A stretch of DNA of 64,000 bases from JAUYQR01 sp050632395 (GCF_050632395.1 NZ_CP192600.1:4038624-4102623); one strand, 5' to 3'; numbered from the stretch's first letter, positions 17,016 through 26,510 are shown. The notes: generated by a model not told the origin, from the letters alone. A program made the numbers and translations.

Positions 17016-17989
17016 TTGCGGCCGCCTTTCCGGTCAAAGAGGCTGAGGATGCCGTTGGGGAGGATCAACATCAGCGCGATCATCGCGCTGGAGTAGATGA
17101 GAAGCTGGTATTCCTTTGCGACGGACAGCAGGTCCCAGCCGAAGTACAGAAGGAACGTGCCAAGCATCGGGCCGGTCACGAAGCCAAGGCCACCGACGAA
17201 GCAATACAGCATGAAGTTGACGCTGTCGGCGACGGCAAAGGACGACGGGTAGATCGACTGCGAGATCGCCACGAACACCGCCCCCGCCAGACCGCCGAAG
17301 AAGGATGAGATCGCGTAGGCCAGGACGCGCAAGTAGGCAGTGTTCACCCCGATCGACGCCGCCAGTTCCTCGTTCTGCTGCAGGCTGCGGCACAGGTGGC
17401 CAAGGCGGGAATTCACGATCCGCCAGAGCGCGGCATAGGTCAGCACCATGAGCGTTGCGGCCAGCAGGTAGAAGGCAAGCTTCGGGTTTTCCATCGTGGC
17501 GAAATCGGGGATCACCGTGACACCGAAGACCGAAAGCTCGCCGGGCAGCGGGATCGATGTGATCCCCTTGGCACCGTTGGTGAAGGGCAGGGCGAGGGCT
17601 GTGAGGCGCGTCACTTCGGTCAAGACCAGTGTGATCATCGCGAAGTAGACGCCGCGCAGCCGCAGGATTGGCAGCCCGATCAGCACCGAGATCGCCGCGC
17701 AAAGGATGCCCGCGATCGGCAGAGTGGCCCAAAACGAAAACCCCGCCTGCGTCATCAAGACAGCCGAGACATAGCCGCCCATCAGCGCATATGCCCCTTG
17801 CCCGATGTTGATGCGGCCGATGTAGAACGTCAGCCACACACCTGCCGAGCCGATGGCAAGCAGTGCTACCGAGGTGAGGGTATAGTAAAGATCCCACCGC
17901 CCGCTTGCCGCGATCAGGATTGGAACCAGCACGAAAACGGCCAGCAGAAAGGCAGCGATGCCGATGATTTGCTTGTTCATGTCCATCAA
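17012..17989 (-). CDS. Branched-chain-type ABC permease, LivM-like
   Basis: A 325-aa inner-membrane permease with about nine hydrophobic helices and the LivM signature region GQGAYALMGGYVSAVL and CRSLQQNEELAASIGVN (cytoplasmic coupling loop). It overlaps LivH by 4 bp and LivG by 4 bp, so the subunits are translationally coupled. Confidence 0.9.
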   Translation of the reverse strand: MMDMNKQIIGIAAFLLAVFVLVPILIAASGRWDLYYTLTSVALLAIGSAGVWLTFYIGRINIGQGAYALMGGYVSAVLMTQAGFSFWATLPIAGILCAAISVLIGLPILRLRGVYFAMITLVLTEVTRLTALALPFTNGAKGITSIPLPGELSVFGVTVIPDFATMENPKLAFYLLAATLMVLTYAALWRIVNSRLGHLCRSLQQNEELAASIGVNTAYLRVLAYAISSFFGGLAGAVFVAISQSIYPSSFAVADSVNFMLYCFVGGLGFVTGPMLGTFLLYFGWDLLSVAKEYQLLIYSSAMIALMLILPNGILSLFDRKGGRK

Positions 17990-18855
17990 CCCCAGGGTTT
18001 GCCCATCAGCCCTTGCGGGCGGAAGGCCAGGAACACCATCAGCGTCGCGAAGATGACGAGGTAGGTGATGTCGCCGTAAACGGCCAAAACGGTCAGGCCG
18101 ATGCTTTCCATCATGCCAAGGATGAAACCCCCGGCGATGGCGCCCGAAATCACGCCGGCCCCGCCGATCATGATCATCAGGAACGCCTTGATCGAGGTCG
18201 GGCCGCCCATGCCGAGGTTGATGCCGGTGATGGTCACCAAAAGCCCTCCGACCAGACCGGCCAGCATAGCCCCCAGCGCAAAGCCGATCATCGAATAGCG
18301 GTCAACGTCGACGCCCATCAGTTGCGCGGCCATCCGGTCCTGCGCAAGGGCGCGCATCGCGCGGCCGGTCTTTGAATACTGCATCAGTGCGATGAAGCCC
18401 GCGATCAGCGCAATCGCCAGCACCCCGATCAGGATGCGGTCGTAGGGCATGATGATCCGCATGTCCCAGTTGAACACGCCGTCGACGATCTTCGGTACGC
18501 CGCGCTGCTTTTCTCCGAAGACCAATAGGATCACCGCGTCGAGGAAGAAGGCGATACCGGCTGCCAGCAGCATGGTGCTTTCGTCGCGTTTCGACTTGCG
18601 GATCACCGGGCGGAACAGGAACACCTCGATCAGCGCCCCCATGATCGCAAGGATAATGGCCGAGGCCAGCAGGCCGACGATGAAGGGCAGGCCCCATTGG
18701 GCGACAACAGTGTAGGTCACGAACCCGCCAAAGACATACATCTGTCCATGCGCGAAGTTCAGCACGTTCATCAGCGAAAAGATCAGGGTCAGGCCCAAGG
18801 CGATCAACGCGTACTGGGCACCAAGATACAGTCCGTTGGCAAGGATCTGTTCCAT
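17986..18855 (-). CDS. Branched-chain-type ABC permease, LivH-like
   Basis: A 289-aa permease with eight to nine helices. LivH features are GLTLIFSLMNVLNFAHGQMYVFGGF near the N-terminus (NFAHG) and ALAQDRMAAQLMGVDVDR in the coupling loop. It lies 75 bp after the binding-protein gene, with a strong hairpin in between. Confidence 0.9.
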   Translation of the reverse strand: MEQILANGLYLGAQYALIALGLTLIFSLMNVLNFAHGQMYVFGGFVTYTVVAQWGLPFIVGLLASAIILAIMGALIEVFLFRPVIRKSKRDESTMLLAAGIAFFLDAVILLVFGEKQRGVPKIVDGVFNWDMRIIMPYDRILIGVLAIALIAGFIALMQYSKTGRAMRALAQDRMAAQLMGVDVDRYSMIGFALGAMLAGLVGGLLVTITGINLGMGGPTSIKAFLMIMIGGAGVISGAIAGGFILGMMESIGLTVLAVYGDITYLVIFATLMVFLAFRPQGLMGKPWG

Positions 18856-18885
18856 GCACGGCTCTCCGGTTTTCGGTGGGGGAAA

Positions 18886-18914
18886 AGCGGGCCGCCCGGT
18901 TCGGGGCGGCCCCA
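18886..18914 (-). terminator. Hairpin with T-rich tail between binding protein and permease genes
   Basis: GGGCCGCCC (18889-18897) and GGGCGGCCC (18904-18912) form a perfect 9-bp stem with a 6-nt loop. Read leftward it is followed by CTTTT. Its position after the binding-protein stop suggests partial termination or mRNA 3'-end protection, giving more binding protein than membrane subunits, as is common in ABC operons. Confidence 0.6.
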
Positions 18915-18930
18915 GGTCACGCGGGGAAGA

Positions 18931-20118
18931 TCAGTCGACCTGTGCCACGAACAGCGTCTCGAACGCGCCGTCCTTGTAGACGTTCACAACCAGCGGCACC
19001 GAAACCTGACGCTTCTGGCCGAACGAGGTCATGCCGACATATTTCAGCTTGGCATCGCCGACCATGTAGGGGTTCGGCGCCTCGAAGGTGTCCATCGTTG
19101 TCTTGAACGCCTCGATGTCATCGATCGCCGCCGGGTTGGCTGCCATCGTGGCAAGGATGTATTCCAGCGCATAGACCTTGGTGTTGGACTCGTCGTTGTA
19201 TTCACCGAACATCGCGGTGTAGCGGGTGACGAATTCCTTCATCATGTCCGAGGCCAGTTCAGGCGTCGAGGCACCGCCGACCGAGATGAAGCCGTTGGCC
19301 AGTTCGCCAGCGCCTTCGGCCAGAACAGCGGCATCCTGTGCCGTTTCGGTGGAAATCAGCCCGGTGTAGCCCAGTTCGCGGGCCGAACGGATCAGCTGCG
19401 GCGCGTTTGCGGGCGACACGCCGGACAGCACAAGAAGGTCCGGCGCGGTCTGAATCACGGGCAGCAGCACCGGGGTGAAGTCGGTGGTGTCCATCTGGTA
19501 AGTCACGCTGTCGGACACGACCTCGAGGCCCAGTTCGCGCGCCGCGGCAGCGCCCGAGTCACGCTGGCTTAGCGGGTCGGATTCGTTGCCGGCAACGAAG
19601 GCCACCTTCTTCACGCCGTTGTTTTCCATCAGGTATTTGTAGATTGCCGGACCGGACTGGTAGTTGGCAACCATGCCGAGGATCGCGTTCGAGGCAGGCG
19701 CGGTGTAAAGCTCCTTCGGGAAGGCGTAGGGGAAGTACATGATGTTGTTCTGCTCGGCCACTGGGCGGACGGCTGCGGCACCGTCATCGACGTTCGGGCC
19801 GACGACATAGTGGATCCCGGCCTGCGCCATTTGCTCCATGCCCGCGATCGCGCGCTTGGGGTCTTTCTGGTCATCGAAGGACACGATCTCGATATCGTAT
19901 TTCGTGCCGCCGATGTCGTAACCGCCGGTTTCGTTGATCCAGGCGGCGCGGGTTTCCATCGAACGCTGGTTCGACGTGCCCCAGGCTGCGGCCGGGCCGG
20001 AGGTGACGCCAACGAAGCCGATCTTCAGCACGGGGTTTTCTGCATGGGCTGCGCCGAGCATCGCGATGCTGGCGACTGTGGCGAGGGCGGTGGTCTTGAG
20101 GAAGGAACGGCGAAGCAT
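18931..20118 (-). CDS. Liv-type periplasmic substrate-binding protein
   Basis: A 395-aa type I periplasmic binding protein. The signal peptide MLRRSFLKTTALATVASIAM has a twin-arginine-like start, with likely cleavage after GAAHA. The mature part begins NPVLKIGFVGVTSG. The start 20118 follows GGGAG and is preferred over an upstream extension with no signal character. It is the first gene of the leftward Liv/racemase operon and faces a divergent GntR regulator across an intergenic region with two inverted repeats. The associated racemase suggests a hydantoin or amino-acid-like ligand. Confidence 0.9.
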   Translation of the reverse strand: MLRRSFLKTTALATVASIAMLGAAHAENPVLKIGFVGVTSGPAAAWGTSNQRSMETRAAWINETGGYDIGGTKYDIEIVSFDDQKDPKRAIAGMEQMAQAGIHYVVGPNVDDGAAAVRPVAEQNNIMYFPYAFPKELYTAPASNAILGMVANYQSGPAIYKYLMENNGVKKVAFVAGNESDPLSQRDSGAAAARELGLEVVSDSVTYQMDTTDFTPVLLPVIQTAPDLLVLSGVSPANAPQLIRSARELGYTGLISTETAQDAAVLAEGAGELANGFISVGGASTPELASDMMKEFVTRYTAMFGEYNDESNTKVYALEYILATMAANPAAIDDIEAFKTTMDTFEAPNPYMVGDAKLKYVGMTSFGQKRQVSVPLVVNVYKDGAFETLFVAQVD

Positions 20119-20187
20119 TGGCAAACTCCCTGTTAGCCGGATGAATGGTTTGGCGCCCCTGATCGGGGTTCTTGCCTCGATCAGATA

Positions 20188-20231
20188 TTTTGTTAACAAT
20201 CGTGTCAACAAAAATCTCGTATCTTGGATAC
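20188..20231. promoter_or_regulatory. Inverted repeats between Liv-type operon and gntR (candidate GntR/FCD operators)
   Basis: Two palindromic units are visible. TTTTGTT (20188-20194) and AACAAAA (20207-20213) form an inverted pair that contains the perfect palindrome TTGTTAACAA (20190-20199). Downstream, GTATC-TTG-GATAC (20219-20231) is a second perfect inverted repeat. Both lie between the divergent starts 20118 and 20301, where an FCD-type GntR regulator would bind. The regulator-site match is inferred. Confidence 0.5.
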
Positions 20232-20300
20232 AGGCTTGCTGACACGCCTATTGCTGGCTATCTATCGGCAAGCAAACGCAATCGGAGTGTTTTTCCTCAG

Positions 20301-21014
20301 ATGACCGCCGCGACCTATCCTGTTGGAAAAGACCTGTCCGGTGACGAAGCTGTCGAAGAAAGCATCGTCGAGCGTATCTTTTCAGCGGTGGTGGAACAGC
20401 GTCTGCCGCCGGGCACCAAACTTTCCGAATCGGCGCTGTGTCAGGCGTTCGGCGTGGGGCGGATGCATATCCGCCGGTCGCTATTGCTGCTGTCCAGCCG
20501 CGAAGTCGTCGAACTGCATCCGAACCGGGGCGCCTTCGTCGCTTCGCCCACTGCAAAGCAGGCCCGAGAAGTCTTCGAGGCCCGCATGGCGCTGGAACCG
20601 ACGATTGCGCGCCTAGCGGTCGAACGCGCGACATCCGAGGACATCGCCACCCTGTCGGCGCACTTGCAGATGGAACATGACGCCCATCACAACGAAAGCC
20701 GGCACGAGGCAATTCGTCTGTCGGGTCAGTTCCACATCCTCTTGGCCCAGATAGCCTCGAATGCCGTAATGCTGCGGATGATGAAGGAACTGGTCACGCG
20801 CACGTCGCTTATCATCGGCATCTTCGGCGCGCCCAGCGTCGCAAACTGCCGTGACGATGACCACGAACTGATCCTGTCAGCCTTTACGAAACGCGATCCT
20901 CAAGCCGCCGCAAACCTGATGGCAAACCACCTGCGCGAAATCGAAGGGTCGCTGAACCTTGATAACAAGAACAGCGGCGCCGTGGATTTGGTGAGCCTGT
21001 TTTCACGAGGTTAA
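20301..21014 (+). CDS. GntR-family regulator, FCD subfamily
   Basis: A 237-aa regulator. The N-terminal winged helix is VERIFSAVVEQRLPPGTKLSE...ALCQAFGVGRMHIRRSLLLL...VELHPNRGAFVASPT. The FCD ligand domain (about 95-225) contains EARMALEPTIARLAVERA and the metal-ligand His residues in SGQFHILLAQ and MANHLREIE. ATG 20301 gives the standard N-terminus; a longer frame runs back into the operator region. Divergent from the Liv/racemase operon, which it probably controls. Confidence 0.87.
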   Translation: MTAATYPVGKDLSGDEAVEESIVERIFSAVVEQRLPPGTKLSESALCQAFGVGRMHIRRSLLLLSSREVVELHPNRGAFVASPTAKQAREVFEARMALEPTIARLAVERATSEDIATLSAHLQMEHDAHHNESRHEAIRLSGQFHILLAQIASNAVMLRMMKELVTRTSLIIGIFGAPSVANCRDDDHELILSAFTKRDPQAAANLMANHLREIEGSLNLDNKNSGAVDLVSLFSRG

Positions 21015-21445
21015 GCCGGGCGCATGGCATCTTGGACAGACATAATCGCATTGCCAGGTGATTGCGCTGAATGAAGCCAAGTAAGCAGCGACGACCCTCC
21101 TCATGCGGGCAGACTATTCGGTAGGAGTGGCCTTGCGCCAGGGCCAAAAGTCCCAGGACTGAAAGGCAGAGCCGCCCTTTCTGTCATTGCTAGCACTGCA
21201 CGGCAATCTGCGGCCTTCAAGTTAGTTTCACCAAGTTTCACCGCCGTATCGACGGCTTCCCGTGGGCACCGGGCCCGAAAGCGTTAGTCAGGCCTCAGCG
21301 CCCGATTAACACAACGGTTTCGCTGCAATAACGTCTTCCGCACGCTCCGGTCCGGCCACGCAAGCGAATTGATCACGCTTGATGCGGCATGGTGAGCAAG
21401 GCCGCGGCATCCCCATATCGCGGCACGAGCTGACGGGAGACAGGC
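21015..21445. other. Intergenic region between gntR and the DMT transporter gene
   Basis: No convincing gene. A short tandem GTTTCACC repeat occurs around 21224-21241. Base composition is lower in GC than the flanking genes. Promoter elements for the DMT transporter must lie at the right end, but I cannot place them with confidence. Confidence 0.5.
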
Positions 21446-22384
21446 ATGCGTCTGACAGAGCGGAGCGGACTCTTGCTGGTGACTTGCGCCGCAATCCTTT
21501 GGGCCACCGTGGGTGTCGCAACACAGCTTGTCCCGGGCGCAGCTGATATCTCGCCTGAACTCTACGGATTTGCACGCACCGCCATCGCCGGGCCCATCCT
21601 CCTTGCGCTGGCTTGGATGGTTCGGCAGCGGAACGCCCCGACAGGTCTGAACATGCGACGCAAGGAGTTGTTCGTCTTCGCGCTGTCCAGCATCGTTTTC
21701 CAATTGTGCCTGTTTCGCAGCTTTGCCGAAGTCGGGGTGACGGTCACTGTCTTTCTGACCGTCTGCCTGCCCCCTGTTTTCGCGGTCGCCTGGGCGTTGA
21801 TGTCAGGTCGCGCTGCCTTGTCGCCCGAGGCAGGTGCAGCACTCGGATTGGCCGTTGCGGGGCTGTCCTCCTTTGCAACTGCACGAGGCACGGCGCTTCC
21901 GACCGAGGTGATCTATCTTTGCCTTCCAATTGTCGCATCGGGTGCCTTTGTCGTGATGTCCTTTTCGGCACGGACACTGGCACAGACCGCAGCACCGCTG
22001 GAGGTGGCGGGTGCAGGACTGACCCTTTCAAGCCTGCTGCTTTTGCCGATCATCCCCTGGTTCCTGCCGTCGGGCAGAATCGCGGCATCAGTCGGAATAG
22101 ATGCAAACCTCCTCCTTCTGTTGGTTTATCTGGGGCTTGGTCCTACCGCGCTGGCATACTTTTGCTACTGCGCCGGGATGGCTCGCTGCAGATCGGCGAT
22201 CAGTGGGCTGATCGCCACGATGATCGAGCCGATGGTTGCGGCGGCATTGGCGATGGTGCTGCTTCACGAAAGGCTTGCGATCGGCGAACTCTTCGGCTGC
22301 TTGCTCTTGATGCTGTCGATGGCCGTGCTTTGGCAGGGCGAACAGCCAAAGCTCACACCTGCTATGACCGACCCGGCAGAGTGA
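21446..22384 (+). CDS. EamA/DMT-family permease
   Basis: A 312-aa protein with ten hydrophobic helices in two EamA repeats (residues about 8-145 and 150-295). It starts AAILWATVGVATQLVP and ends its second repeat with the typical IEPMVAAALAMVLLHERLAIGE...GCLLLMLSMAVL. Such proteins export or exchange amino acids, nucleotides or other metabolites. The substrate is unknown. Its 3' end overlaps the convergent BTAD regulator by 23 bp. Confidence 0.88.
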   Translation: MRLTERSGLLLVTCAAILWATVGVATQLVPGAADISPELYGFARTAIAGPILLALAWMVRQRNAPTGLNMRRKELFVFALSSIVFQLCLFRSFAEVGVTVTVFLTVCLPPVFAVAWALMSGRAALSPEAGAALGLAVAGLSSFATARGTALPTEVIYLCLPIVASGAFVVMSFSARTLAQTAAPLEVAGAGLTLSSLLLLPIIPWFLPSGRIAASVGIDANLLLLLVYLGLGPTALAYFCYCAGMARCRSAISGLIATMIEPMVAAALAMVLLHERLAIGELFGCLLLMLSMAVLWQGEQPKLTPAMTDPAE

Positions 22385-24347
22385 CACGCGAGGAACGATC
22401 GGGCAGCCCAGCGGCCGAAAGCGCACGGAAAAAACGTTGGTTTATCGAGCGGTCGTGAAACGGTTGCGCTTCTGCCCACGCCGCGGCGTCGAAGGCGGGG
22501 TCCAGATGAAGCACGGTGCGCGCCGTGGCGGCCGCCTCGTCAGCCAGACCTTTCTCGTACAAGGCGATGATGCGAAAGAGATGCGCGTGGATATAGCCGG
22601 CACTGCGATCTATCGCCGCCTGCGCCCACTCCATCGCCGGGCCAAGCTGACCCAGCTGAAGATGCGCTTGCGCCATGTCACCAGCGTACCACGGCGGATA
22701 GACCGGACACAGCCGGATCGCCTGCCGGGTCAGGGCAAGCGCTTCGATCGGGCGCCCGGCAAACATCGCCACATTCGCCGCAACGGCATGCACCATCGCG
22801 TGGCTCTGTCCCAGGTGTCGGGCATGGCCGAGCGCCTCCTCCGCCCGCTCGAATTCCCGGGCCTGCATGTGTGCGATCGCCATCACAACGTGCGGTTCCG
22901 GATTCGTTGGGTCCAGTCGGTTAGCAGTGACTGCGCAGTCCAGTGCCGCTGCAACTGACGCGCTGGGGTCATTGGTCCAGGCACAAAAGGCTTGTGCCCA
23001 GTGCCACCACCCCATCAGCGTGTGTGCCGCCGAATAGCCAGGGTCAAGCCGGATAGCCTCGGCAATGCTGCGACGTGCAGCGGGCGAGCAGGCTCGGTCG
23101 TGGCTGGAAATCAGCGTCGACGCCTGCAGGATATGCTCCCACGGTTCCAACCTGTTGGACGCACAGACTTTTGAAAGCGCCTGATCGCCCTGTAGCAACG
23201 CCACATTGATCGCAACCGCGACCTTGAGCGTTATCTCATCCTGCGCTGCAAAGACTTCGGTCAGGCTGAAATCGTAGCGTTGCGAAAAGACATAGGCGTC
23301 GGTTCTGCTGTCGATCAGATGAATCGTGAAACGGGTCTTTTCACCCTGAGACATTAGCGACCCTTCGAGCACGTAGTCCGTCGCATTCGCTCGGTCGAGT
23401 GCGGCCAGATCCTCGGGACGTGCGCGATTTGCCCCGGATGTGGCAAATGTCATGACGCGAAGGTAGGGAAGTTTTGACAGCGTCGTAATGATGCTGTTTC
23501 CCAACCCCTTGGCAAAGGCCTGCTGGGCCGCATCGTCGGACAGACAGGCAAAGGGATGGATCGCCAGAACAGGTGACGCCGGCGTCGCGATATTGGGCGA
23601 TGTGGCAGCGCCCACTCTGCGTGCCGGAGCCCGCAGAAGCGCGCGCTTCATTGCAGCCGTTTCCGGCGAAAGGCCGACCCCGAGTTCGCGCTGCAAGATC
23701 TCTTCCAGACTGCGAATCTGCCTCAGGGCTTCGTCGCGTTCACCCATCTGTGCCAGCGCGTCGATTAGCAGGTTGTGCGAACTTTCCCGCAAGATATCGC
23801 TGTTCACAAGCTTCCGGGCAAGGTGAACCCGGCGCGCGCCGCTATCGCCGTGAACAAGGGTTTCCAGCGCCTCAAGATACATGCCGGCCAGCCGCCGTCG
23901 TTCTTCGGCATACCAATCCTCGAACGCCGGGTCGCGGATGAACACGCCGTCCAGAAACGGCCCCGTATAAAGCGCGACGGCCCGATCATGCTGCCCCGCG
24001 CGGATACAGGCGATGAAATCCGCGACGTCGCATTCGCTGGCAAGGTCGTTCAACTTGATGGCGGTTCGTCCACAGTGAAGCAGATCGGCACCACGGTCAC
24101 CAAGGTTGCGCCGGAGCACGGCCAGCGTTTGGCGCAGGCTGTTCCGCGCAAGTTCATTCTCTCTTGTGCTCCAAAGCAGGCCGGCAATGCGGTCTCGGCT
24201 GGCGGAGAGTCCTGGCGAGGCTGCAATGATTGCAAGCAGGCCGATGGACTTTTGATTGATTAGGTTCTGGTCGGAAAGGAAGGACGCTTTGACACCAAAG
24301 CCGCCAAAAAACTCCAGGCGAACCTTTTCCACGCCATCAGCACCCAT
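22362..24347 (-). CDS. BTAD-type regulator with TolB-like and TPR domains
   Basis: A 661-aa protein. Residues about 8-100 form a winged-helix-like effector domain (FFGGFGVKASFLSDQNLINQ), and 105-245 a bacterial transcriptional activator (BTAD) TPR domain (ALYTGPFLDGVFIRDPAFEDWYAEE region). Residues about 265-400 resemble the TolB N-terminal/adenylate-cyclase-associated domain (FACLSDDAAQQAFAKGLGNSI, ATDYVLEGSL), and 420-640 are TPR repeats. This domain order is common in proteobacterial SARP-like regulators associated with adenylate cyclase-like signalling. Target genes are not evident; the neighbours are the DMT transporter and a VWA protein. Confidence 0.8.
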   Translation of the reverse strand: MGADGVEKVRLEFFGGFGVKASFLSDQNLINQKSIGLLAIIAASPGLSASRDRIAGLLWSTRENELARNSLRQTLAVLRRNLGDRGADLLHCGRTAIKLNDLASECDVADFIACIRAGQHDRAVALYTGPFLDGVFIRDPAFEDWYAEERRRLAGMYLEALETLVHGDSGARRVHLARKLVNSDILRESSHNLLIDALAQMGERDEALRQIRSLEEILQRELGVGLSPETAAMKRALLRAPARRVGAATSPNIATPASPVLAIHPFACLSDDAAQQAFAKGLGNSIITTLSKLPYLRVMTFATSGANRARPEDLAALDRANATDYVLEGSLMSQGEKTRFTIHLIDSRTDAYVFSQRYDFSLTEVFAAQDEITLKVAVAINVALLQGDQALSKVCASNRLEPWEHILQASTLISSHDRACSPAARRSIAEAIRLDPGYSAAHTLMGWWHWAQAFCAWTNDPSASVAAALDCAVTANRLDPTNPEPHVVMAIAHMQAREFERAEEALGHARHLGQSHAMVHAVAANVAMFAGRPIEALALTRQAIRLCPVYPPWYAGDMAQAHLQLGQLGPAMEWAQAAIDRSAGYIHAHLFRIIALYEKGLADEAAATARTVLHLDPAFDAAAWAEAQPFHDRSINQRFFRALSAAGLPDRSSRVTLPGRS

Positions 24348-24557
24348 GCAAATCCCGTCTTACGTTTCAATCGTTCCAATTGGGGCACGTTCGACGAATT
24401 AGTCAAAGCGTTTTTTCGCTGTTGCCAGGTGTTGACGGCCCGTCCGGTGCGGTGCCCCCAATGTACCAAAGGCCGCAGGCCGACCGCCTCGGTCCAAAAG
24501 CCGGGGTTCCGTTCCCGGAAAGACAGGGCCTGCGTTCCCCTATCACCCAAGAGCCGA

Positions 24558-25259
24558 TCAGGGCGTCACGGCGGCCAGCGCAGGTGCGCCAATCTCGCGC
24601 GCTATCTTTTCGGCAATCGCGGCTCCGAAATCGGTATGGGAGCTTATCTGGATCACGAAGGAATCCGGGCCCGTAACAACCTTGTCCCGAAACCATTCGG
24701 CCAGCCGATCACCGTCTGAAATCGCAAGTGCGTTGATCGTCACGTCAGCTGCCTTTGCCCGGGCGCGCGCCACGATAAGCGAAACACTGTCCGGTCTGGG
24801 TGCAAGTGTTTCCATCCCGTCACCAGAGACATTGATCAGTGAGCGGTATGCGCAGCGCGTGGGATCTTCCAAAAGATCAAGCGCAGCCCAGAGCCCCGTT
24901 CCAATGGCCGTGTTGCCGGTCACTTGCCGTGGTGCCGCCTCGATGGTCTGGGCAAGACCTTCGGCACCTGCAGCGCGATCCAGCCGTTGCCACGGCAGGA
25001 TTTGGACCGGAATTGTGCTGTCACCCCAGAACACAACGGCGATATCCACGGTTCCTGCTCCCGACATTGCCGCAAGAACCTCTGAATTGCGGAACGCGTT
25101 TGCATACCCCTGTTGCTGCAGTGCGAACTCTTCCTCATCAATGCTGCCCGAGGCATCAACGGCCAGTACCAGCGCAAGGTCCGCACATCGCGCCTGGGCC
25201 ATCTCGGCCATCAGACACGGACTTATCAGACTGGCCGCTACCTGTGATACGAACCTCAT
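24558..25259 (-). CDS. DUF1194 (VWA-type) secreted protein
   Basis: A 233-aa protein. An N-terminal signal-like segment MRFVSQVAASLISPCLMAEM is followed by a von Willebrand A fold with a MIDAS-like DASGSIDEEE, later TGNTAIGTGLW and NVSGDGME. DUF1194 proteins are VWA-fold proteins of alphaproteobacteria with no assigned function. The start at 25259 is chosen for the signal sequence; 48 further codons upstream lack coding character. It is on the same strand as the BTAD regulator, 210 bp upstream of it. Confidence 0.85.
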   Translation of the reverse strand: MRFVSQVAASLISPCLMAEMAQARCADLALVLAVDASGSIDEEEFALQQQGYANAFRNSEVLAAMSGAGTVDIAVVFWGDSTIPVQILPWQRLDRAAGAEGLAQTIEAAPRQVTGNTAIGTGLWAALDLLEDPTRCAYRSLINVSGDGMETLAPRPDSVSLIVARARAKAADVTINALAISDGDRLAEWFRDKVVTGPDSFVIQISSHTDFGAAIAEKIAREIGAPALAAVTP

Positions 25260-25682
25260 GTGGCGACCACGTCGTTTTCCGACCGATGCTGTCGGGCGGT
25301 TGCCTCGCCGCAGCCGGAAAGGCTTATCAAGGGTTTCGAATCGCGGCTCCGTGACGTCGACCACAGGCGGTCTGTTTGCCAAAATTTTGCCGTCTCGCTG
25401 CAAGGATACAATGCTGACCTCAGTTCCAAATGTCTGAACACTTTGGAAAACCTAGCAGCCAAGATGTTATCGAAGCGATTGCCGCGGTCAGTCCGTTCCA
25501 CGGCTCAGCGTTAGTTGGCGATTATTTGGCCGTTATTTCCCTGGAATGACTTCTGCCGGCTCTGGCGCATTGCGAACCGGCAAGGCGGTGGCTTGCTGAA
25601 CTGTCCTCAGGTCCAGTGGAGAAAGTTTGGGGTGCCCGCTGGCGTTCAGCAGCTCCCTGATCCCGCTTCGCATCCCCAACGG
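25260..25682. other. Intergenic region between DUF1194 gene and usp
   Basis: No supported gene. The short frames here have no family resemblance and shift relative to one another. It contains the promoter region of the DUF1194 gene (leftward) and the 3' flank of usp; no clear terminator hairpin was found. Confidence 0.5.
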
Positions 25683-26510
25683 TCAATGCGAAAGCAGGAC
25701 CGGCAAGCGCAGTTCCGCAAAAACGCCTTTGGTCGCGCCGCCCAGGATGAAATCCCGCAGGCGAGAGTGTCCGAAGCCACCCATTGCCAGAAGTTGCGCG
25801 CCTTCTGAAAGGGCCGTCTCTTGCAGGGCCGCCGCGATGGTTCGGCCATCAAGCGTGATGTTGACTGCCTTTGCCCTAAATCCGCGCCGTTGAAGAGCGG
25901 CAGTCAGGGTGTCGGCAATACCTGGGGCGCCCAGAGATTTTTCATCTTCCACTGTCACCACGGACACGTGGCCACCCTCAGCCAAGAGCGGAAGGGCATC
26001 ACAAAGCGCCCGCGCAGCAACCCGACTTCCATCCCAGGCGATGGCGATATGGTTGACGGAAGCGGCCGTCGCGGTCGGCGGGACAAGGATCACGGGCACC
26101 CCGGCGTCGAACACAAGCGATTGCGCCATGTCCTGCGCCGAAATCGTGTCAGCTGACCACGGCAGCAGCGCCAGATCACAGGTCCGCGCCTCGGTAGTGG
26201 CAGCATCAAGGGCTCCGCCGAGCATCACCTTGTGACTGGCGACCGTCGCTTTCGGCGCAGCCCCGGCGATCAGGGTTTGCAGGCGCGCGCATTCGGCTTT
26301 GCTGCGCTGTTCCACGGCTTGCGCCATACCCTCGACGTTGATGAGAAAGCCGCTGATCGGCGAGGCGGTCTTCGGGACGTCCACCTCGAACAGCGACGCC
26401 TGAACTCCGCAGTTCAACGCTGCCGCAAGGACAACTGCCGCAGTGACCGCCGGGTCTGGTGGCGCTTCGGGGTAGGTGCTCAGCGGCAGATAGGCGATGC
26501 GATTGTGCAT
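25683..26510 (-). CDS. Universal stress protein (UspA family)
   Basis: A 275-aa protein with two tandem Usp-like halves. The C-terminal half has the canonical ATP-binding end MGGFGHSRLRDFILGGATKG (G-2X-G-9X-G pattern) and IAIAWDGSRVAARALCDALPL. The N-terminal half is degenerate. ATG 26510 gives a normal start (MHNRIAYLPLSTYPE) and follows GGAGTGA. It lies downstream of terC on the same strand with a perfect hairpin between them. Function is a stress-related nucleotide-binding protein, not specified further. Confidence 0.88.
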   Translation of the reverse strand: MHNRIAYLPLSTYPEAPPDPAVTAAVVLAAALNCGVQASLFEVDVPKTASPISGFLINVEGMAQAVEQRSKAECARLQTLIAGAAPKATVASHKVMLGGALDAATTEARTCDLALLPWSADTISAQDMAQSLVFDAGVPVILVPPTATAASVNHIAIAWDGSRVAARALCDALPLLAEGGHVSVVTVEDEKSLGAPGIADTLTAALQRRGFRAKAVNITLDGRTIAAALQETALSEGAQLLAMGGFGHSRLRDFILGGATKGVFAELRLPVLLSH

